From positions 62,001 through 126,000 of the forward strand of contig NZ_WMIC01000012.1 in NCBI RefSeq assembly GCF_009711135.1: a stretch of DNA of 64,000 nt, given 5' to 3'. This document shows, piece by piece, positions 1 to 8,640 of the stretch. This DNA is from Flavobacterium sp. LC2016-01. GTDB lineage: Bacteria; Bacteroidota; Bacteroidia; Flavobacteriales; Flavobacteriaceae. The position numbers and the translations under genes were made by a program. Every line of letters begins with the position of its first letter. The stretch's first letter is position 1. Under the pieces are notes generated by a model. It had not been told where the DNA came from and made no database searches. It worked only from the letters and a program-made list of their open reading frames with translations.

Positions 1-1651
1 CTAATATTACTACGAGCAACAGCACAATTCGAATGGCCTTTTTAGCAAAAAAGGTTGCTCCGCTGATATATTTTCCGGTAACTTTTTCGAAGATTCTGTT
101 AAATCCGGCAAAAAACTTCGCCAGCCATCCGGTTTGTTCTTCGATCGGTTTGGTTGGTTTTAACAGCATCGCGCAGAGGGCGGGACTTAGCGATAACGCA
201 CTAAATGCCGAGAACGCGACCGAGACGGCAATCGTTATGGCAAACTGCTGATAAAATCGTCCGGTAATTCCTGGTGTCATTGCAACCGGAATAAACACGG
301 CGCATAAAATCAAAGCAATCGCAATTACAGGACCCGAAACTTCCTTCATGGCCTGAACGGTTGCTTCTTTCGGACTTTTGCCATGTTCAATATGATGAAT
401 AACGGCTTCTACAACCACAATGGCATCATCCACCACAATACCAATTGCGAGTACTAATCCGAGAAGCGATAATGTATTGATGGAAAATCCTAATAAAGGG
501 AAAACCGCAATAGTTCCGATAAGCGAAACCGGAACAGTAATCAACGGAATTAAAGTAGCACGCCAATTTTGAAGAAAAATGAATACTACTAAAATTACTA
601 ATATAATGGCTTCAAAAAGCGTGTGAACAATATCGTCAACTCCGGCAGTAATGGCTAAAGTGGTGTCCAAAGATTCCTGATATTCGATATCTTTTGGAAA
701 TTTTTCAGATAACAGTTTCATCGTACTTTTAGCAGTTTCAGCTACATCAAGAGCGTTACTTCCTGGCATTTGATACACCGCTACAACGGCGCTTGGTGAA
801 CTGTTTCTTCGTGCGGTTGAGCTGTAGTTTTCTGTTCCCAATTCAATTCGGGCAATATCACCCATTAAAACTTGTGCTCCGTCTTCTTTGCTTCGAACAA
901 CGATGTTTCCAAATTCTTTTTCCGTAACTAATCGGTCCTGAAGTGTAACACCATATGTAAATTCGGTATTTGGAGGAGCAGGCTCAGCACCAAATTTTCC
1001 TCCCGGACTAATCATGTTTTGAGCGTTCAGTGCATTTTTTACATCTTCAACGGTAATGCCGAGTTTGCTCATCATATCGGCTTTAAGCCAAATTCTCATC
1101 GAATAATCACTTCCTCCAAAGAGCGTAACTTCTCCAACTCCTTTGATACGGGCCAATTGATCCACAATATTAATACTCGCATAGTTGTTCAAAAACTTCG
1201 CATCATATTTTGGATTGGTTGAGGTAACCGTAAAAAGCATCATCGGGAAAGACAAAGATTTCTTTACCACAACCCCTTGTTGTTTTACACTCGAAGGCAT
1301 AAATGGCGCCGATTGGTTTTGTCTGTTTTGGGTAAGCATATTGGCATTATCCAAATTGGTTCCTACATCAAAAGTTACTTCGATTGTACAGGCACCGTCA
1401 GAAGTGTTGATGGATTTCATGTATAACATGTTTTCAACACCATTTACTTTTTGCTCAATTGGCGTGGCAACAGCCTGTTCAACATTCAGCGCATTTGCTC
1501 CTGTAAAAGAAGTAGTGATTTTTACAACAGGAGGATTAATATCCGGATATTGCGAAATAGGCGTTTTTTGTAAAGCCAGTAATCCAAGTATCACAATAAT
1601 AATACTGATTACAATAGCAACGATTGGTCTTCGAACGAAAAATTCTCCCAT
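1..1651 (-). CDS. RND efflux transporter permease (HAE1/AcrB type), C-terminus cut by window edge
   Basis: Inner-membrane proton-driven pump subunit of a tripartite efflux system. About 550 codons are visible, and the reading frame stays open through base 1, so the C-terminal half lies outside the window. The protein starts MGEFFVRRPI, the usual RND N-terminus, followed by TM1 and a periplasmic porter region. Near residue 405 comes TM4 with the paired acidic residues in GIVVDDAIVVVEA, the proton-relay site of this superfamily. The ATG at 1651 lies 20 nt after the stop of the membrane fusion gene, so the two are surely co-transcribed. The substrate cannot be told from sequence. No TolC-like gene is visible; it may lie to the left. 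Confidence 0.95.
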   Translation of the reverse strand, partial: MGEFFVRRPIVAIVISIIIVILGLLALQKTPISQYPDINPPVVKITTSFTGANALNVEQAVATPIEQKVNGVENMLYMKSINTSDGACTIEVTFDVGTNLDNANMLTQNRQNQSAPFMPSSVKQQGVVVKKSLSFPMMLFTVTSTNPKYDAKFLNNYASINIVDQLARIKGVGEVTLFGGSDYSMRIWLKADMMSKLGITVEDVKNALNAQNMISPGGKFGAEPAPPNTEFTYGVTLQDRLVTEKEFGNIVVRSKEDGAQVLMGDIARIELGTENYSSTARRNSSPSAVVAVYQMPGSNALDVAETAKSTMKLLSEKFPKDIEYQESLDTTLAITAGVDDIVHTLFEAIILVILVVFIFLQNWRATLIPLITVPVSLIGTIAVFPLLGFSINTLSLLGLVLAIGIVVDDAIVVVEAVIHHIEHGKSPKEATVQAMKEVSGPVIAIALILCAVFIPVAMTPGITGRFYQQFAITIAVSVAFSAFSALSLSPALCAMLLKPTKPIEEQTGWLAKFFAGFNRIFEKVTGKYISGATFFAKKAIRIVLLLVVIL

Positions 1652-1671
1652 AATACTATGTATCTAGATTA

Positions 1672-2817
1672 TTATTTAGTAACTGCAGTTTCTGTTTCAC
1701 CTAATTGCCATTGTGTGACTTTTGGCGTAATAACGCTTCCATTTTTCAATAGTGAAGTACCTCCCATGGCTATTTTGTCGCCGGGTTTTAAACCTTCTTC
1801 AATAATATATCCATTTTGAACCGCCGGACCTGGTTTTACAATTTGCATTTGCACTTTGTTGTCATTTCCTAAAACATAAACCTGATAAATACCTTGTACT
1901 TCTATAACGGCACGTTGCGGAATTACAATGGCATCTTTGCGAATGTCTGTCAGCAATGCAATTTTTGCATACTGTCCCGGACGAAGTAATTTATCAGGAT
2001 TTGGAAATGCGGCTTCAAATGTTATGGCGCCAGTTGCCGGATCTATTTGTCTGTCGGTAAAACTTACTTTTCCTGTTTGAGGATAAATTGAACCATCTGA
2101 TAATTTTAAAGTCACAGTTGCTCCGGAACCTCTTAAAGCCGAATTTGGTTTGTTGAATTCTCTATAAAGACGCAAAAATTCCTGCTCACTCATGGTGAAT
2201 CGAACTCTGACGTCTCCTAAATCAGAAATGGTATTTAAAATGGAAGCCGCACCCGGGCGTACATAATCGCCAACTCTCACTTTCGAGATTCCGATTAATC
2301 CGGAAATTGGTGCAACAATTCGGCAGTAGCCTAATTCAATTCTAGCATTTTGCACTGATGCGTCTGATGCTTTGATTTGTGCAATGGAAGCTGTATATGC
2401 TGATTTAGCCGAAACTAATTCTCTTTGACTCACTGCATTCATTTTTGCCAATGGAGCAATCATGTCCAAATCTGATTTGGTTTTTGATAATCTCGCTTGT
2501 GATTCTGCGGCGCCTCCTTCAGCTTCATTGAGTTTGGCTTTATAAGGCAATGGATCAATGGTATACAATAGTTGTCCTTTTGAAACAAAACTGCCTTCCT
2601 TAAAATTTATACTTTCGATAAGACCATCAACCCTAGGATTAATTTGAATATCAGATTGACCAAAAGTTTGTCCAGTATATTCAGATTCTATTTTAACATC
2701 CTGTTGTAAAACGGTTGTAACTGAAATTTCAAGTGGCTTGGGTTGTGGCGGGGCTTCTTTTTTGCAGGATAACAATAAAAAAAGTAAGAAGATTGCTGGA
2801 GGGTAGATTTTGTTCAT
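1672..2817 (-). CDS. RND efflux membrane fusion protein (periplasmic adaptor), lipoprotein
   Basis: Periplasmic adaptor linking the RND pump to an outer-membrane channel. It has 381 residues and a lipoprotein signal peptide with lipobox LLSC near residue 18, so it is probably anchored by an acylated cysteine. A biotinyl-lipoyl-like half motif (INPRVDGLIESINFKEG) precedes an alpha-helical hairpin at about residues 95-160. The second lipoyl half (CRIVAPISGLIG) and beta-barrel domains follow, as in AcrA/MexA. It is the first gene of the pump operon and is divergent from the PPK2 gene across 249 bp that hold no obvious regulator gene. Confidence 0.94.
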   Translation of the reverse strand: MNKIYPPAIFLLFLLLSCKKEAPPQPKPLEISVTTVLQQDVKIESEYTGQTFGQSDIQINPRVDGLIESINFKEGSFVSKGQLLYTIDPLPYKAKLNEAEGGAAESQARLSKTKSDLDMIAPLAKMNAVSQRELVSAKSAYTASIAQIKASDASVQNARIELGYCRIVAPISGLIGISKVRVGDYVRPGAASILNTISDLGDVRVRFTMSEQEFLRLYREFNKPNSALRGSGATVTLKLSDGSIYPQTGKVSFTDRQIDPATGAITFEAAFPNPDKLLRPGQYAKIALLTDIRKDAIVIPQRAVIEVQGIYQVYVLGNDNKVQMQIVKPGPAVQNGYIIEEGLKPGDKIAMGGTSLLKNGSVITPKVTQWQLGETETAVTK

Positions 2818-3066
2818 TTTTAATTTTTTATTAAATTTTATTAAAACTCAACTAACTAAAAACCAAATAATTCCATAGCTAAGTTAACATTTTTTTAATT
2901 AAGATTTGAAATATTATTTTCATTTCTATTTTTTATTAAATTTATATGTAATTGATATTCAATTGTTAATAAAGCCGACTAAATGATGTAAAACATCGCT
3001 AAACTGCATTTTTTTGTAAGAATAAATTTTTATAGTGTCCAGTTTTAATTCTAAAAAGCTCCTATT

Positions 3067-4029
3067 ATGTCAAAAAAAAATAAAATAAAATCGAAGAATT
3101 TGAATAGCGCTTCAAGCAATCTAAAAGCATTAAGCAAAAAAGAATTACTGCATAAGGCCAAAAAGTTCTCCGAACAATATTGTGTAGGTGATGATAAAGA
3201 TTTTACGCTAAAGGAAAAGCCTACTTCTTATTTTGGAGATGAATCAAAATCGGCAATTAAAGAAGCTTTGCAAATGGGAGTAAAAGCATTGGCGGCGATG
3301 CAGGACACTCTATATGCGCAGGATAAATGGTCGGTGCTGATTATTTTTCAGGCAATGGATGCGGCGGGAAAAGATGGTGCAATCAAACATGTAATGTCTG
3401 GTATAAATCCGCAAGGCTGTCAGGTTTCTTCTTTTAAAGGTCCAAGTTCTGAAGAATTAGATCACGATTATCTTTGGCGCTGTCAAAAACATCTGCCGGA
3501 AAGAGGGCGAATCGGGATTTTTAATCGCTCTTATTATGAAGAAGTTTTAGTAGTTCGCGTGCACGAACAAATTTTGAGAGGACAAAAAATTCCTGAAAAA
3601 TTGATTACCGAAGATATTTGGGACCAGCGTTTTCAGGATATCCGAAATTTTGAAAAATACTTAAATAGAAACGGAACCGTTGTAATCAAATTTTTTCTGA
3701 ATGTTTCCAAAGAAGAACAAAAAAGACGATTTATAGAAAGAGTTGATAATCCCGATAAAAACTGGAAATTCAGCGCAGCCGACGCCAAAGAAAGAGGTTA
3801 TTGGAATGATTATATGTTCGCTTACGAAGAGTTGATCAAGAATACATCAACCAAAAAATCACCTTGGTACGTTATTCCGGCCGATAATAAATATTATGCC
3901 CGAATTGCCATCGCATCAGCAATTATTCATGCTTTGGACGAAATGGATTTAGAATATCCAAAAGTAAGCGAAGAAAAAATCACAGAGTTGAATGCAGTAA
4001 AACAAGCATTGCTCGATGAAAAAGATTAA
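3067..4029 (+). CDS. Polyphosphate kinase 2 family protein (class III-like)
   Basis: Cytoplasmic polyphosphate:nucleotide phosphotransferase, which uses polyP to phosphorylate nucleotides. It has 320 residues, the single-domain PPK2 size. The Walker A region reads QAMDAAGKDGAIKHVMSG and is followed by NPQG. The Walker B region reads GIFNRSYYEEVLVVRVH. The combination MSGxNPQG, the YLWR segment and NRSYYEEVLVVRVH resembles class III PPK2 enzymes, which act on AMP and ADP; the exact class is inferred. The first 30 residues are lysine-rich and likely unstructured. It is monocistronic, with a repeat-bearing gap before trhO. Confidence 0.92.
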   Translation: MSKKNKIKSKNLNSASSNLKALSKKELLHKAKKFSEQYCVGDDKDFTLKEKPTSYFGDESKSAIKEALQMGVKALAAMQDTLYAQDKWSVLIIFQAMDAAGKDGAIKHVMSGINPQGCQVSSFKGPSSEELDHDYLWRCQKHLPERGRIGIFNRSYYEEVLVVRVHEQILRGQKIPEKLITEDIWDQRFQDIRNFEKYLNRNGTVVIKFFLNVSKEEQKRRFIERVDNPDKNWKFSAADAKERGYWNDYMFAYEELIKNTSTKKSPWYVIPADNKYYARIAIASAIIHALDEMDLEYPKVSEEKITELNAVKQALLDEKD

Positions 4030-4072
4030 GAAGGAAAATAATTTATACAGTTTTGCTTTTTTTCTTTTTAAA

Positions 4073-4113
4073 AACCTTAGTACCTCAGAACCTTTGTAAC
4101 TTAGAACCTTTTT
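4073..4113. repeat. Word-like intergenic repeat (CTTAG..CCTCAGAACCTT family)
   Basis: A run of degenerate words of about 9-11 nt (CCTTAG, ACCTCAGAA, ACTTAGAA) in the gap upstream of trhO. The same vocabulary returns at 17173-17195, 26973-27012 and 58443-58483. Here the repeat also supplies the upstream box of the likely trhO promoter. Confidence 0.6.
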
Positions 4114-4124
4114 CCGTACTTTTG
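4093..4124 (+). promoter_or_regulatory. Likely promoter of trhO (TTTG, 20 nt, TACTTTTG)
   Basis: TTTG at 4093-4096 and TACTTTTG at 4117-4124 fit the Bacteroidota sigma-ABfr consensus of TTTG and TAnnTTTG. The spacer is 20 nt, close to the usual 19. The ATG of trhO lies 40 nt further on. Confidence 0.55.
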
Positions 4125-4164
4125 CCGCTCATAAAAATATTCTTAACTTAAAACTGTTTATAGC

Positions 4165-5523
4165 ATGCAACTGTATAACACTTTGAGCGCAGAAGAAAGA
4201 GCTGTCATGATCGATGATGCAGGTAAACAACGTCTTACGTTGTCTTTCTATGCGTATGCCAAAATTGAAGATCCCAAAAAATTTCGCGATGATTTATTTC
4301 TAGCCTGGAACGCACTCGACGCTTTAGGCCGAATTTATGTTGCCAATGAAGGAATAAATGCTCAAATGAGTATTCCTGAAGAAAACTTGGAGGCTTTCAG
4401 AGCAACTCTTGAAGTTTATGATTTCATGAAAGGCATTCGTTTGAATGAAGCTGTAGAACATGATGATCATTCCTTTTTAAAATTAACCATTAAAGTGCGC
4501 CACAAAATCGTTGCCGACGGTTTAAACGACGAAACTTTTGATGTAACTAATATTGGCGTTCACTTGAAAGCCAAAGAATTCAACGAGATTCTTGACGATC
4601 CAAACACCATTGTAGTTGATTTTAGAAATCACTACGAAAGTGAAGTTGGACATTTTAAAAATGCCATTACTCCAGATGTTGAAACTTTCAGAGAGAGTTT
4701 GCCAATCATCAACGAACAGCTTCAAAATCATAAAGAAGATAAAAATCTGGTAATGTATTGTACCGGAGGAATTCGCTGTGAAAAAGCAAGTGCATACTTT
4801 AAGCACCAAGGCTTTAAAAACGTGTTTCAATTAGAAGGCGGAATTATCAATTATGCCAAACAAATTGAAGCGGAAGGTTTAGAAAGCAAATTCATCGGGA
4901 AAAACTTTGTATTTGATAATCGCCTTGGAGAAAGAATCACGGATGATATTATTTCCCAATGTCACCAATGCGGAAAACCTTGCGACAATCACACCAACTG
5001 TGAAAACGATGGTTGTCATTTATTATTTATTCAGTGTGATGAATGTAAAGCCGCAATGGAAAACTGCTGTTCAACAGAATGTTTAGAGATTATTCATATG
5101 CCTTTGGTTGACCAAGTTCGTTTGAGAACCGGAAAACAAGTTGGAAACAAAGTATTCAGAAAAGGTAAATCAGAGAATCTAAAATTCAAACATTCGGGAG
5201 AACTGCCGAATGCTGCTCTTGCTGAGGTTGAAAAACCAGCCGATATCCGTCAGAAAATAAAAGTAAAAAAAGTACTTCTTGGAAAAGCGGAGCATTATTA
5301 TGTAAAAGCGCAAGTTGGCCAATTTACAGTTGAAAATCAAGAAGTAAAGGTTGGTGATAAAATATTAATTTCTGGCCCAACAACAGGTAATCAGGAATTA
5401 GTTTTAGATAAAATAATCGTTGATGGCGCAGAAACCCAAACTGCAAAAATTGGTGATAAAGTTACTTTTGAAGTTCCCTTCAGAATCAGATTGTCTGATA
5501 AAATATATAAGATTTTAGAATAA
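4165..5523 (+). CDS. trhO: tRNA uridine(34) hydroxylase, rhodanese family, with extra C-terminal U32-type domain
   Basis: Oxygen-dependent enzyme that forms 5-hydroxyuridine at wobble position 34 of tRNA. Residues 1-120 form the N-terminal acylphosphatase-like domain. The rhodanese domain carries the active loop CTGGIRC (Cys199-Cys205). A Cys-rich segment follows at about 271-315 (CHQCGKPC and further pairs). Family members are usually about 320-350 residues, but this one has 452. The extra C-terminus (about 368-452) aligns without gaps to the C-terminal domain of the next gene, trhP, with about half the residues identical. That extension is the unusual feature. It is followed by trhP after 129 bp. 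Confidence 0.93.
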   Translation: MQLYNTLSAEERAVMIDDAGKQRLTLSFYAYAKIEDPKKFRDDLFLAWNALDALGRIYVANEGINAQMSIPEENLEAFRATLEVYDFMKGIRLNEAVEHDDHSFLKLTIKVRHKIVADGLNDETFDVTNIGVHLKAKEFNEILDDPNTIVVDFRNHYESEVGHFKNAITPDVETFRESLPIINEQLQNHKEDKNLVMYCTGGIRCEKASAYFKHQGFKNVFQLEGGIINYAKQIEAEGLESKFIGKNFVFDNRLGERITDDIISQCHQCGKPCDNHTNCENDGCHLLFIQCDECKAAMENCCSTECLEIIHMPLVDQVRLRTGKQVGNKVFRKGKSENLKFKHSGELPNAALAEVEKPADIRQKIKVKKVLLGKAEHYYVKAQVGQFTVENQEVKVGDKILISGPTTGNQELVLDKIIVDGAETQTAKIGDKVTFEVPFRIRLSDKIYKILE

Positions 5524-5652
5524 AAGCGTTTAGTATAAGTCTTTAAAAAACAGCTGTTTTCAATAATATATTTAGTGCGAAACTTTAGCACGTTCAAATA
5601 CCACATAAAGTTAATTTTAAGAGAAAAGTATAAGCTTTAAAATTAATTCACA

Positions 5653-6894
5653 ATGACATTTCATGAAAAAATTGAACTCATGGCTCCCGCAGGGAGCTTT
5701 GAGTCACTTCAGGCTGCACTAAATAATGGTGCAGATTCTATTTATTTTGGTGTAGAACAACTCAACATGCGCGCCCGTTCAACGGTGAATTTTACGATTG
5801 ATGATTTAAAAGAAATCGCCAATCGTTGCGAAGCAAAAAATGTTCGAAGCTATCTTACTTTAAACACAATTATTTACGATCACGATTTGTCTGTCGTAAA
5901 AACAGTATTGACCAAAGCTAAAGAAGCAAGCATTACTGCTGTAATTGCTTCTGACCAAGCCGTAATCGCCATGGCAAGATCAATAGGAATGGAAGTTCAT
6001 ATTTCCACACAGTTGAATGTAACGAATATCGAAACTATAAAATTCTACAGCTTATTTGCCGATACAATGGTTTTAAGCCGAGAATTAAGCTTACGTCAAG
6101 TGAAAAATATTACGGCTCAAATTGAAAAAGAGCAAATAAAAGGTCCAAACGGGAATTTGGTTGAAATCGAAATTTTCGGACACGGAGCTTTGTGTATGGC
6201 GGTTTCGGGAAAATGTTATTTGAGCCTGCATTCGCATAATTCATCTGCGAATCGTGGCGCCTGCAAACAAAACTGCCGAAAAAAATATACGGTTATCGAT
6301 CAGGAAACTGGTTTTGAAATCGAATTGGATAACGAATACATGATGTCGCCTAAGGATTTATGTACTTTGGATTTTCTAGATCAAGTTATCGATTCCGGAA
6401 TTAAAGTTTTAAAAATTGAAGGACGAGGACGCGCGCCAGAATATGTAGCAACAGTAACCAAAACTTATCGTGAAGCCATTGACGCCTATTGCGATGGAAC
6501 TTTCTCAAAAGAAAAAATTACAGTTTGGATGCAGGCTTTAGAAACGGTTTACAATCGCGGTTTCTGGTCAGGTTATTATCTTGGGCAAGAGTTAGGAGAA
6601 TGGAGTAATATTGCGGGATCTGCAGCAACACAGAAAAAGGTTTATGTGGGGAAAGGAACACATTATTTTCCAAAAGCTAATATTGGTCAATTCAAAATTG
6701 AAGCTTACGAGATTAAAATCGGAGATAAAATTTTGGTTACCGGACCAAGTACTGGTGCTCAGGAAATGATTATCGACGAAATGTTTGTAAACGATCTTAC
6801 GGCAGAAAAAGCAACAAAAGGTGACGATTGTACTTTTAAACTTCCATTCCGAATCAGAATGTCGGACAAATTATATAAAATTGTTGAGGCGTAA
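5653..6894 (+). CDS. trhP: U32 peptidase-like tRNA hydroxylation protein
   Basis: Member of the U32 family, equivalent to E. coli YegQ/TrhP, which works in prephenate-dependent, Fe-S-linked formation of 5-hydroxyuridine at tRNA position 34. It starts MAPAGSFESLQAALN-like after a short lead. It contains the full U32 signature EIFGHGALCMAVSGKCYLS at residues 173-191 and a second cysteine pair in RGACKQNC (Cys204, Cys208); these are the likely cluster ligands. The C-terminal beta-barrel (about 328-413) is homologous to the tail of TrhO. Its stop overlaps the ferredoxin start by one base (TAATG). True peptidase activity is unlikely. Confidence 0.92.
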   Translation: MTFHEKIELMAPAGSFESLQAALNNGADSIYFGVEQLNMRARSTVNFTIDDLKEIANRCEAKNVRSYLTLNTIIYDHDLSVVKTVLTKAKEASITAVIASDQAVIAMARSIGMEVHISTQLNVTNIETIKFYSLFADTMVLSRELSLRQVKNITAQIEKEQIKGPNGNLVEIEIFGHGALCMAVSGKCYLSLHSHNSSANRGACKQNCRKKYTVIDQETGFEIELDNEYMMSPKDLCTLDFLDQVIDSGIKVLKIEGRGRAPEYVATVTKTYREAIDAYCDGTFSKEKITVWMQALETVYNRGFWSGYYLGQELGEWSNIAGSAATQKKVYVGKGTHYFPKANIGQFKIEAYEIKIGDKILVTGPSTGAQEMIIDEMFVNDLTAEKATKGDDCTFKLPFRIRMSDKLYKIVEA

Positions 6895-7124
6895 TGGTGA
6901 TTGTTACTTTACAAAGAGACAAATGCATTGGCTGTAATTACTGCGTCGAAATGGATCCGTTACATTTTCAGATGTCAAAAAAAGACGGAAAATCGGTTTT
7001 GATTCATTCTGAAAATGCAAAAGGTTTTTTTACCTTGAAATCTCCCAGTCATGCAATTGTAGAAAGCTGTGAATTGGCAGCAAAAGCTTGTCCGGTAAAA
7101 ATTATTACGGTTAAAAAAACCTGA
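6894..7124 (+). CDS. Small 4Fe-4S ferredoxin
   Basis: A 76-residue ferredoxin with one cluster-binding set: CIGCNYC (Cys11, Cys14, Cys17) and a late cysteine followed by proline (CPVK, Cys66). Cys59 could form a disulfide or tune the cluster, as in other single-cluster ferredoxins. The start codon shares a base with the trhP stop, so translation is coupled. The likely role is electron supply to TrhP or to its iron-sulfur cluster chemistry, but this is inference from position only. A hairpin terminator follows within 30 bp and closes the cassette. Confidence 0.92.
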   Translation: MVIVTLQRDKCIGCNYCVEMDPLHFQMSKKDGKSVLIHSENAKGFFTLKSPSHAIVESCELAAKACPVKIITVKKT

Positions 7125-7151
7125 AAAAATGAATTTATAGAACAATAAACA

Positions 7152-7186
7152 AGCCTATTTTGTGACAAACAGAATAGGTTTTTTTA
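7152..7186 (+). terminator. Rho-independent terminator after the ferredoxin gene
   Basis: CCTATTTTGT (7154-7163) pairs with ACAGAATAGG (7169-7178) and is followed by a run of seven T. It ends the trhO-trhP-ferredoxin unit. Confidence 0.75.
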
Positions 7187-7299
7187 TTTAACAACCCTTT
7201 AGAAGTAATCTATAAATAGCCAAATAAAAAAAATACTATCTTTACCGATCAAACGTTTATGAACTTAAGTTGCTTTTATGCAACACTACATATATAATT

Positions 7300-8640
7300 A
7301 TGGCATGTACAAGTTGTTCAACCTCAGATGGTGGCGCACCAAAAGGTTGTAAAAATAATGGGACTTGCGGCACCGATAGCTGCAATAAATTGACGGTTTT
7401 TGACTGGCTTTCGAACATGAGTCCGTCTAATGGAGAGGCGATTTTTGATTGTGTTGAGGTTCGTTTTAAAAACGGACGCAAGGAATTTTTTAGAAATTCA
7501 GAGAAATTAACTTTAAGTATTGGCGATATTGTAGCAACTGTTGCTTCGCCAGGACATGATATTGGAATTGTTACTTTGACAGGCGAATTGGTTAAAATTC
7601 AAATGAAGAAAAAAGGAGTAAATCACGAAAGTAACGAAGTTCCGAAAATTTACAGAAAAGCATCTCAAAAAGATATTGATATTTGGTCTGTAGCCCGTGA
7701 TCGTGAAGAACCAATGAAAGTTCGTGCACGTGAATTGGCAATTCAGCATAAATTGGAAATGAAAATTTCGGATATCGAATTTCAAGGAGACGGATCAAAA
7801 GCGACGTTTTACTACACCGCAAATGATCGTGTCGATTTTAGAATGCTGATTAAGGATTTTGCAAAAGAATTCAGTACAAGAGTTGAGATGAAACAAGTTG
7901 GTTTCCGTCAGGAAGCGGCACGTTTAGGCGGAATTGGTTCTTGCGGACGTGAACTTTGCTGTTCAACTTGGCTGACCGATTTTAGAAGTGTCAATACATC
8001 GGCGGCGCGTTATCAGCAATTGTCGTTGAATCCACAAAAATTGGCAGGACAATGCGGAAAGCTTAAATGTTGTCTAAACTATGAGTTAGATACTTACATG
8101 GATGCTTTAAAAGATTTTCCAGATTACGATACTAAATTAGTAACCGAAAAAGGAGACGCTGTTTGTCAAAAACAAGATATTTTTAAAGGATTAATGTGGT
8201 TTGCATACACTAATAATTTTGCAAACTGGCATGTTTTAAAAATTGATCAGGTTAAAGAAATTATTGCCGAGAATAAGCAGAAAAATAAAGTTTCTTCATT
8301 AGAAGATTTTGCGATCGAAGTAACTTCTGAGCCAGAAAAAGACTTTAATAATGCAATGGGTCAAGAGAGCTTAACTCGTTTTGATCAGCCAAAAAGAAAG
8401 AAAAAACCAAACCGCAAGCGCAAACCAAATGCTGAAAATGCGGTCGTGGCAACGGCACCAGCTAAACCACAGCAAGGAAATAATAACAATAATAATAAAC
8501 CGGCTGGGGGAAATCCGAATAAATCGAACAAAGGACAGAACAAGCAAAATAATTCGAATAAATCAAATAAACCGAATGAAAACAAGCCTGCTGAACCTAG
8601 AAAACCTATAATTATTACTAAAAATGAGAATAAAAAATAG
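7300..8640 (+). CDS. PSP1/RicT-like regulatory protein with Cys-rich N-terminus
   Basis: Homologue of the PSP1/RicT family (YaaT in Bacillus, part of an Fe-S-containing RNA-processing regulatory complex). The ATG at 7300 (MACTSCSTS) was chosen over an upstream TTG at 7270. The N-terminus has five cysteines in the first 30 residues. The PSP1 core holds GSCGRELCC and GQCGKLKCC. The last 75 residues or so form a basic Lys/Asn/Pro tail with asparagine runs, likely disordered. The stop overlaps gldH by 17 nt. Its role in Bacteroidota is not established; linkage to gldH suggests an envelope or motility connection. Confidence 0.85.
   Translation: MACTSCSTSDGGAPKGCKNNGTCGTDSCNKLTVFDWLSNMSPSNGEAIFDCVEVRFKNGRKEFFRNSEKLTLSIGDIVATVASPGHDIGIVTLTGELVKIQMKKKGVNHESNEVPKIYRKASQKDIDIWSVARDREEPMKVRARELAIQHKLEMKISDIEFQGDGSKATFYYTANDRVDFRMLIKDFAKEFSTRVEMKQVGFRQEAARLGGIGSCGRELCCSTWLTDFRSVNTSAARYQQLSLNPQKLAGQCGKLKCCLNYELDTYMDALKDFPDYDTKLVTEKGDAVCQKQDIFKGLMWFAYTNNFANWHVLKIDQVKEIIAENKQKNKVSSLEDFAIEVTSEPEKDFNNAMGQESLTRFDQPKRKKKPNRKRKPNAENAVVATAPAKPQQGNNNNNNKPAGGNPNKSNKGQNKQNNSNKSNKPNENKPAEPRKPIIITKNENKK

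Noticed and set aside
1185..1667. 160-codon plus-strand ORF
   Set aside because: Lies entirely antisense to the efflux permease, which has a full RND signature, so it is a shadow.
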